Source of the DNA: a virus | IMG/VR virus record: IMGVR_UViG_3300018892_000068 | Coordinates: 1 to 40,901 of that record | Strand: one strand, 5' to 3' | Length of the DNA stretch: 40,901 nt | Shown: positions 7,345 to 14,775 of the stretch, in pieces | Layout of the letters: each line of letters starts with the position of its first letter | How positions within the stretch are numbered: position 1 is the stretch's first letter | Notes under the pieces: model-generated | What the model was told of the DNA's origin: nothing | Databases searched by the model: none | What the model saw: only the letters and a program-made list of their open reading frames with translations | Position numbers and translations under genes: made by a program

Positions 7345-8072
7345 GCGGATACGAACTTTCCAGACAGTGGTTTGACTTTGTCTACGAGTCACCATCCAAA
7401 GTAAGCGGTAATCATACCGCGCTGTACATGTGGCTATGCGAGATTTACAATCGCATGTCCTGGCCCGCCGAATTCAGCATTACATCTACCGAATGCATGG
7501 CCGGGATGAGCTGCAAATCTTACAACACCTACAAAAAATGCTTAGATGACCTGATCGAATGGGGCTTTGTTCGGGTAGTCGAAAGGGCAAAAAATCAGTG
7601 GCAAACTAACATTATTGCCCTATCAAAAAATGACAACCCACTATACAAAGCAGTAGACAAAGCAGTGATGAAGCACGCTACAGAGCACAGTACAGAGCAG
7701 TGTTGTAGCACTATACAAAGCACGTGCGACATTCATAAACCACAAACCATAAACCACAAACCACAAACCATAAACGAGCCGGAGCCGGTTCAATTACCTT
7801 TCAATGGGGTTTTTGAAGGTGCGTGGAAAGAATGGATTAATTACCGTAAGCAGGCCAAAATTAAACCCTACACCCCGCTTGGTTTACAGAAGGCCCTTAC
7901 CAAACTGGTTGCCGAATCGGGTAACGACCAGACGACCGCCGTGGCCATGATCGAAGAAAGCATTGCCAACGGCTGGCAGGGGATATTTCCGCTTAAAAAC
8001 AAAGCTCCGACCAAAAACAATCCACCCGCACCCGTTTTTGTCCAACCCAAAACTACCACTAACTGGGATTAA
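7341..8072 (+). CDS. DnaD/O-like phage replication initiator
   Basis: 243 residues. Residues 1-100 are a winged-helix domain (S-R-x-W-F-D-F, H-T-A-L-Y-M-W-L, S-x-x-x-Y-N-x-Y-K-x-C-L-x-D-L, W-G-F-V), as in phage replisome organisers. A Lys/Thr/Gln low-complexity linker (about 110-150) follows. Residues 155-225 carry the W-K-x-W-x-x-Y-R and I-E-E-S-I-A-N-G-W-Q-G-I-F-P motifs found at the C-termini of DnaD-like and O-like initiators that recruit the helicase. It sits 3 bp upstream of dnaB. The linker is encoded by tandem repeats that may be the origin itself. Confidence 0.8.
   Translation: MSGYELSRQWFDFVYESPSKVSGNHTALYMWLCEIYNRMSWPAEFSITSTECMAGMSCKSYNTYKKCLDDLIEWGFVRVVERAKNQWQTNIIALSKNDNPLYKAVDKAVMKHATEHSTEQCCSTIQSTCDIHKPQTINHKPQTINEPEPVQLPFNGVFEGAWKEWINYRKQAKIKPYTPLGLQKALTKLVAESGNDQTTAVAMIEESIANGWQGIFPLKNKAPTKNNPPAPVFVQPKTTTNWD
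7641..7775 (+). repeat. Iteron-like repeats inside the initiator gene (candidate origin)
   Basis: Five tandem heptamers AAACCAY fill 7737-7771 exactly, followed by a partial AAAC. Just upstream, CTATACAAAGCA occurs twice (7641 and 7711), ACAAAGCAG recurs at 7657 and ACAGAGCA occurs twice (7680 and 7692). The segment codes for the initiator's linker. Lambdoid phages keep origin iterons within the O gene in the same way. Origin function is inferred. Confidence 0.5.
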
Positions 8073-8075
8073 GCC

Positions 8076-9506
8076 ATGAGCAACAATACCATTTTCCCGT
8101 TTGATCCATCGCTTTTGCATGCTGAAGATATTGAAATTGCTGTGTTAGGTGCTGCACTGGTTGATAACAAGTACTGTTCCAAACTTATCGAACGCATCCG
8201 GAGCAAAGAAGTTTTCTACAATCAGTCTTTCCAACTGGTGTACCAGGCCATTGCCGAAACCATCCAAAAGCACGGTGAATGCGATGTGCTCCTGGTCGGT
8301 GAGTGGCTGGCCAGCCAGGGACGCAAAGACCTGGTCTCTACCCTTTCGCTTCTAATCTCGCGATTTGCGTTCGGTGGTGACGTCGAAAAGCACTGCATTG
8401 TTCTGCTTGAATACTTCGTCAAGCGTCTGACCGTATTTGCCGCCGCCGAAATGCTCAAAAAAGCCCACGACCCGCACAGTGACATTTTCGATACGCTTAA
8501 CTGGTCAAAACAGAAACTGGAAAAAATCTCTGACCAGATCATTACCAAACCCATCCGCACCGACAAAGCCATTTTCGCCGAAATGCTGCTAACCATCCGT
8601 CAGCGCATGACCAACCCGGATTTGTTCTTAGGGCTTGATATGCCGGTGGATGACCTGTATCACTGCTTCTGGGGATGGAATAAGCAAGACTTGACTATCA
8701 TTGCCGCCCGGCCTGGCATGGGAAAAACAGCGGTACTGATTGCCTGTACCTTCTCCATCCTGATAGCCGAATCGAAAGTAGCTATATTCTCGCTTGAAAT
8801 GTCGGCCGCCCAGCTTGCGCAACGCATGGTAACCCTGGCTGTCCGGGTAGCCACCGGGCAAAGCATTACCAATCACAACCTGCGTGGTAATTTGAGTGAG
8901 GCAGACTACCGGCTCATCGAAAACGCGGCAAACGATCTATCAAAAGAACGAATGTACATTGACGATACAGCAGCCCTGCCGCTTGACGAGTTAGAGATGA
9001 AGGCCACAATAGCGGTAGTCAAGCACAAGTGCGAGATTATCTTCGTAGACTACCTGCAACTACTCAAGCACAAATCAGCCAGTCGCTACGATGAAATCTC
9101 CGAAATTGTTCGGCGGCTGAAAAATCTGGCCAAAAAACTCGATGTACCCATTGTGGCCCTTTCTCAGCTAAGTCGCGCCGTGGAAGGCCGCTCAGACAAA
9201 AAGCCGCAACTATCCGATTTGCGAGAGTCGGGCGAAATTGAGCAGGCGGCCGATAATGTGATCATGCTCTACCGCCCGGCTTACTACAACATTGAATTTG
9301 ACGAAACCGGCGAAGACGTGCGCCGGTTGCTGGTACTGGATGTAAAAAAGCAGCGCAACGGCAAAACGGGCGAAATCAAAGCCTACTGTGAAATCGAAAC
9401 CAATTTCCTTGCTAACTGGCCTTACGCACCTATCCCGAACCCGGCAGCGAATGAAAGCCGCGCACCGCTTCAGATTACTCCCAATTATGACTTTTACGAC
9501 CAGTGA
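8076..9506 (+). CDS. dnaB: Replicative DNA helicase, DnaB family
   Basis: 476 residues, normal DnaB length. Residues 15-120 are the helical N-terminal domain (E-D-I-E-x-A-V-L-G-A start). The RecA-like ATPase has Walker A R212-P-G-M-G-K-T218, an S-L-E-M-S-x-x-Q-L motif after it, Walker B F-V-D325-Y-L-Q-L-L, and Q-L-S-R-x-V-E-x-R-x-x-K-x-P-x-L-S-D-L-R-E-S-G near residue 370. It unwinds the fork 5' to 3' as a hexamer, loaded by the initiator encoded just upstream. All motifs are intact. Confidence 0.96.
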   Translation: MSNNTIFPFDPSLLHAEDIEIAVLGAALVDNKYCSKLIERIRSKEVFYNQSFQLVYQAIAETIQKHGECDVLLVGEWLASQGRKDLVSTLSLLISRFAFGGDVEKHCIVLLEYFVKRLTVFAAAEMLKKAHDPHSDIFDTLNWSKQKLEKISDQIITKPIRTDKAIFAEMLLTIRQRMTNPDLFLGLDMPVDDLYHCFWGWNKQDLTIIAARPGMGKTAVLIACTFSILIAESKVAIFSLEMSAAQLAQRMVTLAVRVATGQSITNHNLRGNLSEADYRLIENAANDLSKERMYIDDTAALPLDELEMKATIAVVKHKCEIIFVDYLQLLKHKSASRYDEISEIVRRLKNLAKKLDVPIVALSQLSRAVEGRSDKKPQLSDLRESGEIEQAADNVIMLYRPAYYNIEFDETGEDVRRLLVLDVKKQRNGKTGEIKAYCEIETNFLANWPYAPIPNPAANESRAPLQITPNYDFYDQ

Positions 9507-9688
9507 AAAAATACGTAATCTACTCACCAGCCTATTCACCCGCAGCACTACGAAAAAAGTCTATTGAAGTGCTAATGGTCAACAATAAAACCAAAGAGGC
9601 CCGCAAATTCGGTGCTGAGACCAACGACGCGATGAGTGCGGAACTGATCAAAAAAGCGGGTGAACAAAACGGACTATTTTACTTCTGA
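9503..9688 (+). CDS. Hypothetical small basic protein
   Basis: 61 residues, basic, overlapping the helicase stop by 4 bp. No family recognised. Translational coupling suggests the replication operon continues here. Confidence 0.6.
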   Translation: MKKYVIYSPAYSPAALRKKSIEVLMVNNKTKEARKFGAETNDAMSAELIKKAGEQNGLFYF

Positions 9689-9707
9689 TACTTAAATTTT
9701 TACTCCT

Positions 9708-10064
9708 ATGTTACCGAACACAACTTTAGCAAACCCGCAAAACAAAGACCTGATCAACAAAACCAAAAAAGAGCTGCTCCAGTATTGCGAAAGCAAACAA
9801 AACGATCCGGAGGCGTGGCGCAAAATGCTTAATTGTCAACAGCACCACATCGAACAAAAAAACAAAGGCTTTACCGATTACCTGCTTAGGCAGCAGATCA
9901 ATTGGTTTGGAAGAACCATACCGGCACAAACGCTTTACATCCAGATCAGTAATGACTACTGGATTCCCTCGATCAATGGTGCGAGGGTAACAACGATGAG
10001 ACTTGACTTTTATACCGTTCTTAACAATACCGACTATTTTGTCGCCTTTGACTTCTTTGCCTGA
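9708..10064 (+). CDS. Hypothetical protein
   Basis: 118 residues: helical N-terminal half (coiled-coil-like, Lys/Gln-rich) and a C-terminal half with W-F-G-R-T, W-I-P-S and three short hydrophobic strands. No family recognised. Confidence 0.6.
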   Translation: MLPNTTLANPQNKDLINKTKKELLQYCESKQNDPEAWRKMLNCQQHHIEQKNKGFTDYLLRQQINWFGRTIPAQTLYIQISNDYWIPSINGARVTTMRLDFYTVLNNTDYFVAFDFFA

Positions 10065-10109
10065 AAGCGTCACACTGACCCATACTCAACCCTGAAAACA
10101 CCAAGCAAT

Positions 10110-10307
10110 ATGAACCAAAGAACCGTCACCGTACACACAGAAGAGGATGGCACAGTCCATATGCTCATCCCTTCCAGGATTAACCAGATGCGCCATAGTG
10201 AAGAGGACTTTCAGAACTGGCAGTATCTGTATTTCGAGCAGCAGAATATGCAGGCTTATGAGGCTATCCCGTACGCTTACGGGACACTTAACCAGGCGGC
10301 GGCATGA
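10110..10307 (+). CDS. Hypothetical small protein
   Basis: 65 residues. Strands at the N-terminus (RTVTVHTEEDGTVHMLIPSR) then a Gln/Tyr-rich helix. No family recognised. Stop overlaps the PP-loop ATPase start by 4 bp. Confidence 0.6.
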   Translation: MNQRTVTVHTEEDGTVHMLIPSRINQMRHSEEDFQNWQYLYFEQQNMQAYEAIPYAYGTLNQAAA

Positions 10308-11053
10308 AACGATATATCAGTTTTTCGGGGGGGGTAGAATCTACGACCATGTGTCTGCTGTTTGGCAACAAAGCTGATGCGATCTTTGCCGACACCGGCT
10401 TTGAGCACGAGCTCCTGTACGAACGAATAGACAAAGTGGAAAAGGCGGTAAGAGCGTTTCACGGTAACAATTTCAAGGTTATTCGCATCAAGAGCGAAAA
10501 ACACGGAAGCCTGAAAGACTACATTGTTAAGCAAAAGTTCTACCCCTCGCCCCTGATGCGCTTTTGCACAGCCAAGTTCAAAATAGAACCTATTGACGCG
10601 TTCCTTAAAACACAATCGGATTGCGAGCTAATGATCGGCTTGAACGCCGATGAGCAGCAAAGGGTGGGCAACCACGGACTACTTACCAATGTGACCTACT
10701 CATACCCACTGATCGAACTTAATATTAACCGCGCTAAGTGCGAACAGATTTTGAACGCGGTAGGGCTGCATCCTCATTTTCCTGCCTATATGCAGCGCGG
10801 TGGGTGTGTAGGGTGCTTTTTTAAGTCGAAAAAAGAATATGTGGCTATGGCCCTACTCAATGAAGATGAGTTTGACCAGGTAATGCAAATCGAAGAATCT
10901 ATACAGGATAAAAGGGATAGCTTTTATTCGATTCTCGGTAACATTACCCTCAGAGAGCTTAAGACCCAGGCGAAAGCTTCTCTTTTTCCTGCCCTGGAAA
11001 TGTACCCTGAAAAACAGTTTTTCACCAACTGTGGCGTATTTTGTCACAGATAA
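10304..11053 (+). CDS. PP-loop ATPase, PAPS-reductase-like family
   Basis: 249 residues. The PP-loop is at the N-terminus: F-S8-G-G-V-E-S13-T-T (SGGxxS). Next come I-F-A-D-T-G-F-E-H-E and R-F-C-T-A-K-F-K-I-E-P near residue 86, typical of phage phosphoadenosine-phosphosulfate-reductase-like proteins, and a GGCVGCFFKSKK cysteine motif near residue 167 that may bind a metal or Fe-S cluster. These enzymes adenylate a substrate; relatives thiolate tRNA or DNA (TtcA, DndC). The substrate here is unknown. It lies 1.7 kb upstream of the ParB/ABC-GNAT cassette and could supply a related modification, but that link is inferred. Confidence 0.8.
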   Translation: MKRYISFSGGVESTTMCLLFGNKADAIFADTGFEHELLYERIDKVEKAVRAFHGNNFKVIRIKSEKHGSLKDYIVKQKFYPSPLMRFCTAKFKIEPIDAFLKTQSDCELMIGLNADEQQRVGNHGLLTNVTYSYPLIELNINRAKCEQILNAVGLHPHFPAYMQRGGCVGCFFKSKKEYVAMALLNEDEFDQVMQIEESIQDKRDSFYSILGNITLRELKTQAKASLFPALEMYPEKQFFTNCGVFCHR

Positions 11054-11081
11054 CCCAACACCCGCCACAACAGGGCGGTAA

Positions 11082-11213
11082 ATGATGCTACACCCACAGG
11101 AACTACGTATTGGAAATTGCTTTTTTGATAATGAGGGCCTTTTGGCCCGATTCAGGCAGGCAGACCTGCGCAGCTCCAGAATATTTTTTACTTTATCACA
11201 GGACAAGAATTAA
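11082..11213 (+). CDS. Short 'QELRIGN' phage protein (43 aa)
   Basis: Begins with tandem ATG codons and encodes 43 residues starting MMLHPQELRIGNCFFDNEG. The P-x-E-L-R-I-G-N-x-(V/F) start is a hallmark of a common Bacteroidota phage protein family, whose members are usually more than 90 residues. This copy is short and may be a reduced or decayed version. Two hairpins that could be mistaken for terminators (11135-11148 and 11156-11169) fall inside it. Ends 10 bp before the next gene. Confidence 0.55.
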   Translation: MMLHPQELRIGNCFFDNEGLLARFRQADLRSSRIFFTLSQDKN

Positions 11214-11223
11214 CCCTAAACCC

Positions 11224-12459
11224 ATGAAAAACCTAACACAAGAAGCAATCGACAATTTAATCGAATTCCTGGAGTCTTTAAACTACACAGTTACGGGGCC
11301 TCAAACAAACAAGTTTGAGCAAGGTAAGTGGTATTATTATCCCGAATCTATGCACGAAAACTATCTTTTTCGGGTAGTTGAGGTAAGAATTGGCAACCCG
11401 GTAAAAGTATTCTATGAAGATTCTTTTGAGAATATACTAGGTGAGACTGATAGTTACTTTGAGTTAGGTTCACCAAAAGGCACAGAATCCGTATTGGCTA
11501 CGCCCGAGCAAATTGAAGAGCATCTATTATACGCTGCTAATCAGAAAGGCTACGCCGAAGGTGTAAAGGTGAAAGATATTAGCAATTCAAAAGAGCTTGT
11601 TATTTCAGACTTCTATCGGTATTATCCGCATAGAGATATGCTTGTGTATAACAGGCCTGACTACACACTTGATTTTGTTGTTGTCTACAAGCAAGGTCAA
11701 TGGGCCGAAATAATGCCCGAACCAAAACCGCAGCCCGAAGCTGACAAGTTCGAGGTCGGTAAGTGGTATTACAACAAAGTCCGCGACGAACTTGTAAGGG
11801 TATCTCAAGTAAGAGGAAGGCTGATAGATTGGGATAGTGGTAGTTTGGACGGTGCAAATGTCGCTTTTACGCAGGACTCAACCTATGCAATCAATTGCGT
11901 TCCCGCTCATGCGGATACGGTCAAAGAACACTTGCTGAATTTGGCAAAAGAAAAAGGCTATTTTAACAATCCGCACGTGAGGCCATTTGAAAGATCGCTA
12001 TCCGGAAGGTTCGGCCCATCCCCTTTTTATTTATCGGGCGAGGACGAGTTGTACATAGCTGAAGATGAAGAGTTTATGCTGTGTATTTACAGGCGCGGAG
12101 AGTGGGCTCAAATCACCCCACAGCCAAAACCGCGGTCGGTGTTTGATTTGGTGAATTGGACTAGCAAATCGAAACCAAGCTACCTCTCTAACCTGGAAAG
12201 CGGACGCTTAGGGCAAAAAAGTGCAATAGGCATTTTGTTGGATGCCATTGCCGAACACTGCAAGCAGGTGGAAGGCGATCCGGTATTGGATAGATACTCT
12301 ATACAATACAACCCGCACCGGAATGATTTTTCGTGCGAAGACTCAATACCGATTGTTTCACCCTTCCGCTTCCCGTACCGAGAGCTGGCAGAAAGTTTTC
12401 TTTCCTTAGAGCATAGCCAGGAACTTTTCCGAATCGCACTTAATGTACCAAAACTATGA
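11224..12459 (+). CDS. Protein with two copies of a 'GKWYY...EHLL...KGY' domain
   Basis: 411 residues from the ATG at 11224; the frame is open further upstream but that part overlaps the 43-aa gene. Two repeats are obvious: K-F-E-Q-G-K-W-Y-Y (about residue 33) and K-F-E-V-G-K-W-Y-Y (about 177); E-x-x-E-E-H-L-L-x-x-A-x-x-K-G-Y in both; and closing V-Y-K-Q-G-Q-W-A-E-I-x-P-x-P-K-P and I-Y-R-R-G-E-W-A-Q-I-x-P-x-P-K-P. The C-terminal 100 residues differ. Such modules occur in Bacteroidota phage early proteins with no known function. The repeats have diverged at DNA level, so the duplication is old. Confidence 0.7.
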   Translation: MKNLTQEAIDNLIEFLESLNYTVTGPQTNKFEQGKWYYYPESMHENYLFRVVEVRIGNPVKVFYEDSFENILGETDSYFELGSPKGTESVLATPEQIEEHLLYAANQKGYAEGVKVKDISNSKELVISDFYRYYPHRDMLVYNRPDYTLDFVVVYKQGQWAEIMPEPKPQPEADKFEVGKWYYNKVRDELVRVSQVRGRLIDWDSGSLDGANVAFTQDSTYAINCVPAHADTVKEHLLNLAKEKGYFNNPHVRPFERSLSGRFGPSPFYLSGEDELYIAEDEEFMLCIYRRGEWAQITPQPKPRSVFDLVNWTSKSKPSYLSNLESGRLGQKSAIGILLDAIAEHCKQVEGDPVLDRYSIQYNPHRNDFSCEDSIPIVSPFRFPYRELAESFLSLEHSQELFRIALNVPKL

Positions 12460-12665
12460 AAAACCCTGCACTGATTGATTTGGATGATCTGAAAGACGAT
12501 CAAATATACTGGGTAACCAGAAACAGTGACCCACGACAAGCCCTGATTGAGCTAGTGACCGAAGCGTATCAGGCTGGCAAATATGATGGAAAATATGGCG
12601 AGCCTTCCGAACCCCTGTTGGGTAAATTCCTGCAATCAATAGGACTTGGCCCGGATCAGGTCTAG
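12456..12665 (+). CDS. Hypothetical small protein
   Basis: 69 residues, acidic N-terminus, one Y-Q-A-G-K-Y-D-G-K-Y-G motif in the middle. Start overlaps the upstream stop by 4 bp. No family recognised. It ends 91 bp before the ParB-like gene. Confidence 0.6.
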   Translation: MKNPALIDLDDLKDDQIYWVTRNSDPRQALIELVTEAYQAGKYDGKYGEPSEPLLGKFLQSIGLGPDQV

Positions 12666-12745
12666 CTTGAAGCTAGAGCGAAGAGTAACCGCATGGACAG
12701 ATAATATTTCTGACAACAATTGCAAGGAAACAAGCGGTATTTTGG

Positions 12746-12753
12746 TATATTTG
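12746..12753 (+). promoter_or_regulatory. Possible -7 box right before the ParB-like gene
   Basis: TATATTTG at 12746-12753, an exact -7 consensus, ends 3 bp before the ATG at 12757. The nearest TTG (12720-12722) is 23 bp upstream, longer than the 20-21 bp seen elsewhere here. If used, the mRNA would be nearly leaderless and the cassette would have its own promoter. Confidence 0.35.
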
Positions 12754-12756
12754 CTT

Positions 12757-13260
12757 ATGCAGGAAATTGACATATCTCTCATCCGGGGTAACGAAGATAA
12801 CCCTCGTACTATTACCGAAGACAAGTTTAAACAACTGGTTAAATCTATCCGGGATTTTCCACAGATGCTTAAACTCAGACCGCTCGTCCTGGATAAGGAT
12901 AAGGTTGTTCTCGGCGGCAATATGCGCCTTCGGGCCTGTATCGAATTAGGTTACAAAACTGTTCCGGTTATATACGCATCCGAACTCACCGATGAGCAAA
13001 AGCGCGAGTTTATCATCAAGGACAATCTTGGATTTGGAGCCTGGGACTGGGATATGTTGGCTAACGAGTGGGAGGTAGAGCAGTTACAGGATTGGGGTAT
13101 GGACATTCCTGATTTTAAAAACGATTCTGAAGAGCCGGACTCTTCAGAATATAATACCCGGTTTGAGATTGCCGTTGAATGCACAAGCGAGCGCGAACAA
13201 GAAAAGCTATACGAAAAACTAACCGCCGATGGTTATAAATGTCGCGTACTAACATTATAA
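12757..13260 (+). CDS. ParB/Srx-fold protein of the modification-associated type
   Basis: 167 residues from M12757; an upstream extension to 12646 is open but reads poorly and overlaps the previous gene. The ParB N-terminal fold is clear: D-N-P-R at residues 14-17, L-V-x-S-I near 30, R-P-L-V-L-D near 41-46, and G-G-N-M-R-L-R-A near 53-60. The second half has the D-N-L-G-F-G-A-W-D-W-D-x-L-A-N-E-W motif seen in phage ParB-like proteins next to DNA methylases. ParB folds are now known to bind CTP or act as nucleases or kinases. It ends 1 bp before the ABC-GNAT gene. Confidence 0.82.
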   Translation: MQEIDISLIRGNEDNPRTITEDKFKQLVKSIRDFPQMLKLRPLVLDKDKVVLGGNMRLRACIELGYKTVPVIYASELTDEQKREFIIKDNLGFGAWDWDMLANEWEVEQLQDWGMDIPDFKNDSEEPDSSEYNTRFEIAVECTSEREQEKLYEKLTADGYKCRVLTL

Positions 13261-13261
13261 T

Positions 13262-14347
13262 ATGCCTTCGTTTAATATCATAAGAAAAACACCCGTACCG
13301 GACTCGTTCAGAGCGGCCCGTGTTTGTGGTATGTTTGATATACCCTCCGATCAGGAACGCGTGTTCAAAATCTCGGGTAATATTGACCTTGAATTTGATT
13401 GGGGTATTGGCCTGATCTACGGTTCTTCCGGTTCGGGCAAATCAACAATTGCCAAAGAACTGTTTGATCAACAAATCATCAATGGCTATCAGTGGCAAAA
13501 ACCCTCTGTGATTGATGACTTTTCCGGAAACCTATCGGTAGATCAGATCATCGAATCTCTTACCTCGGTAGGCCTGTCTTCGCCACCAGCCTGGCTTCTG
13601 CCTTATTCAACCCTTTCAAATGGGCAGCAGTTCAGGGCAACCCTGGCAAGGGCAATTGCCGAAAACGACTTTGTCGTATTTGACGAATTTACTTCCGTTG
13701 TGGATCGAATCGTGGCTAAAGCTACCTCGGTGTCGGTCAACAAGTACATCAAGCGAACGGGTAAAAAGTTTGTCGCCGTATCGTGTCATTCCGACATCCG
13801 GGAATGGCTTCAACCTGACTGGACATACGATACTGACACGGGCAACTTTGCCCGTGACTGTCTTTGTCGACCCCAGATCGAAATTAAGATTATCAAAGGA
13901 GAGGTTTCCGCATGGTCTGTCTTTCATCAACATCACTATATGAGTTCTGGTATCTCTCCTACGGCTAAGGTATACCTGGCATATGCTCTGATAGACAACG
14001 CTTATCACCTGGCAGGTATGTTTTCTACAATGCCCGCCATGGGAATGAAAGGCTGGGTACGCGGACACCGTACCGTTATCTTGCCCGATTTTCAGGGACT
14101 TGGCATCGGTAACAAAATGATCGAAGCGGTAGCCCAGCATTTGTACGACTGCTACAAAACCAGATTCAGGGCCACCACTTCGGCTCCGGGCATTGTAAAA
14201 TATCGCCTCAAAAGACCTGATAAATGGAGACTTGTTAATGGAGTGGAAAGCAAGATGCCATCTGGCAATAAAAATATAAAAGTAAAAACGTCAGCCGGAA
14301 GGCTTATCACATCCTGGGTTTATATACCGGAACAACTACGGAAATGA
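13262..14347 (+). CDS. Fused ABC ATPase-GNAT (Mom-like) protein
   Basis: 361 residues in two domains. Residues 30-200 are an ABC-type ATPase: Walker A G54-S-S-G-S-G-K-S-T62, signature L118-S-N-G-Q-Q123, Walker B V-V-F-D141-E142 and a switch His in SCHSD. No membrane segments are present, so it is a soluble ABC protein, not a transporter. Residues 205-361 are a GNAT acyltransferase with H224-H-Y226, R-G-H-R-T-V-I-L-P-D-F-Q-G-L-G-I-G (acyl-CoA loop Q278-G283) and a T-T-S-A-P motif. This is the pattern of the phage Mu Mom group, which modifies adenine in DNA. The substrate of this fusion is not known; DNA is the leading guess from the ParB and ASCH neighbours. Confidence 0.8.
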   Translation: MPSFNIIRKTPVPDSFRAARVCGMFDIPSDQERVFKISGNIDLEFDWGIGLIYGSSGSGKSTIAKELFDQQIINGYQWQKPSVIDDFSGNLSVDQIIESLTSVGLSSPPAWLLPYSTLSNGQQFRATLARAIAENDFVVFDEFTSVVDRIVAKATSVSVNKYIKRTGKKFVAVSCHSDIREWLQPDWTYDTDTGNFARDCLCRPQIEIKIIKGEVSAWSVFHQHHYMSSGISPTAKVYLAYALIDNAYHLAGMFSTMPAMGMKGWVRGHRTVILPDFQGLGIGNKMIEAVAQHLYDCYKTRFRATTSAPGIVKYRLKRPDKWRLVNGVESKMPSGNKNIKVKTSAGRLITSWVYIPEQLRK

Positions 14348-14775
14348 TAACAGACATAGCCAGATTTGCCGGTGTAAACATCTATGATTATCTTCGTTCG
14401 GGCAATAGCATGCTTATCTCGCTCGGTTCTGGTTTGCTCATGGCGACTATGGATCAAATACCAGGTATCCGGTACGCGATAGAGTTTACCAAACAGGAAA
14501 GGGAAAACGATAGATTTGTAGATTTTCTGGCATTGTCATCTAACTATGTAGACCATGTGTGCATTCATGCCTGGTTTTCGATTTCAAAACCCGATGCACT
14601 CAAAAAAGTGTTGGAAAGTATTCCTGAGGATAAAATAGTATACAAAGCAAACGCCGACCTGGGAAGAGGTCGGCGTTTTGAGACTTTCTCGGAACTGTCA
14701 GAACACTTGCGCGATTTTGAAAGTAATGCGACGATAAGCAGGCAGATTCCCATACATTTTTTGCAAAGTGCTTAA
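14344..14775 (+). CDS. Unrecognised protein of the ParB/ABC-GNAT cassette
   Basis: 143 residues, start overlapping the ABC-GNAT stop by 4 bp, so the two are made together. The N-terminal third is hydrophobic with a G-S-G-L-L-M-A-T segment; the rest is alpha/beta with a VCIHAWFSISKPD strand. No motif identifies it. Its last 78 bp overlap the convergent ASCH gene. Strict coupling to the fused ATPase-acyltransferase suggests a partner or chemistry-providing enzyme. Confidence 0.65.
   Translation: MITDIARFAGVNIYDYLRSGNSMLISLGSGLLMATMDQIPGIRYAIEFTKQERENDRFVDFLALSSNYVDHVCIHAWFSISKPDALKKVLESIPEDKIVYKANADLGRGRRFETFSELSEHLRDFESNATISRQIPIHFLQSA

Noticed and set aside
7737-7775. CRISPR or simple microsatellite
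   Set aside because: Units are 7 bp with no spacers, and they keep a coding frame. Treated as iteron-like instead.
11135-11169. Hairpins GGGCC-TTTT-GGCCC and GCAGG-CAGA-CCTGC as terminators
   Set aside because: Both fall inside the 43-aa gene and neither is followed by a T-run.
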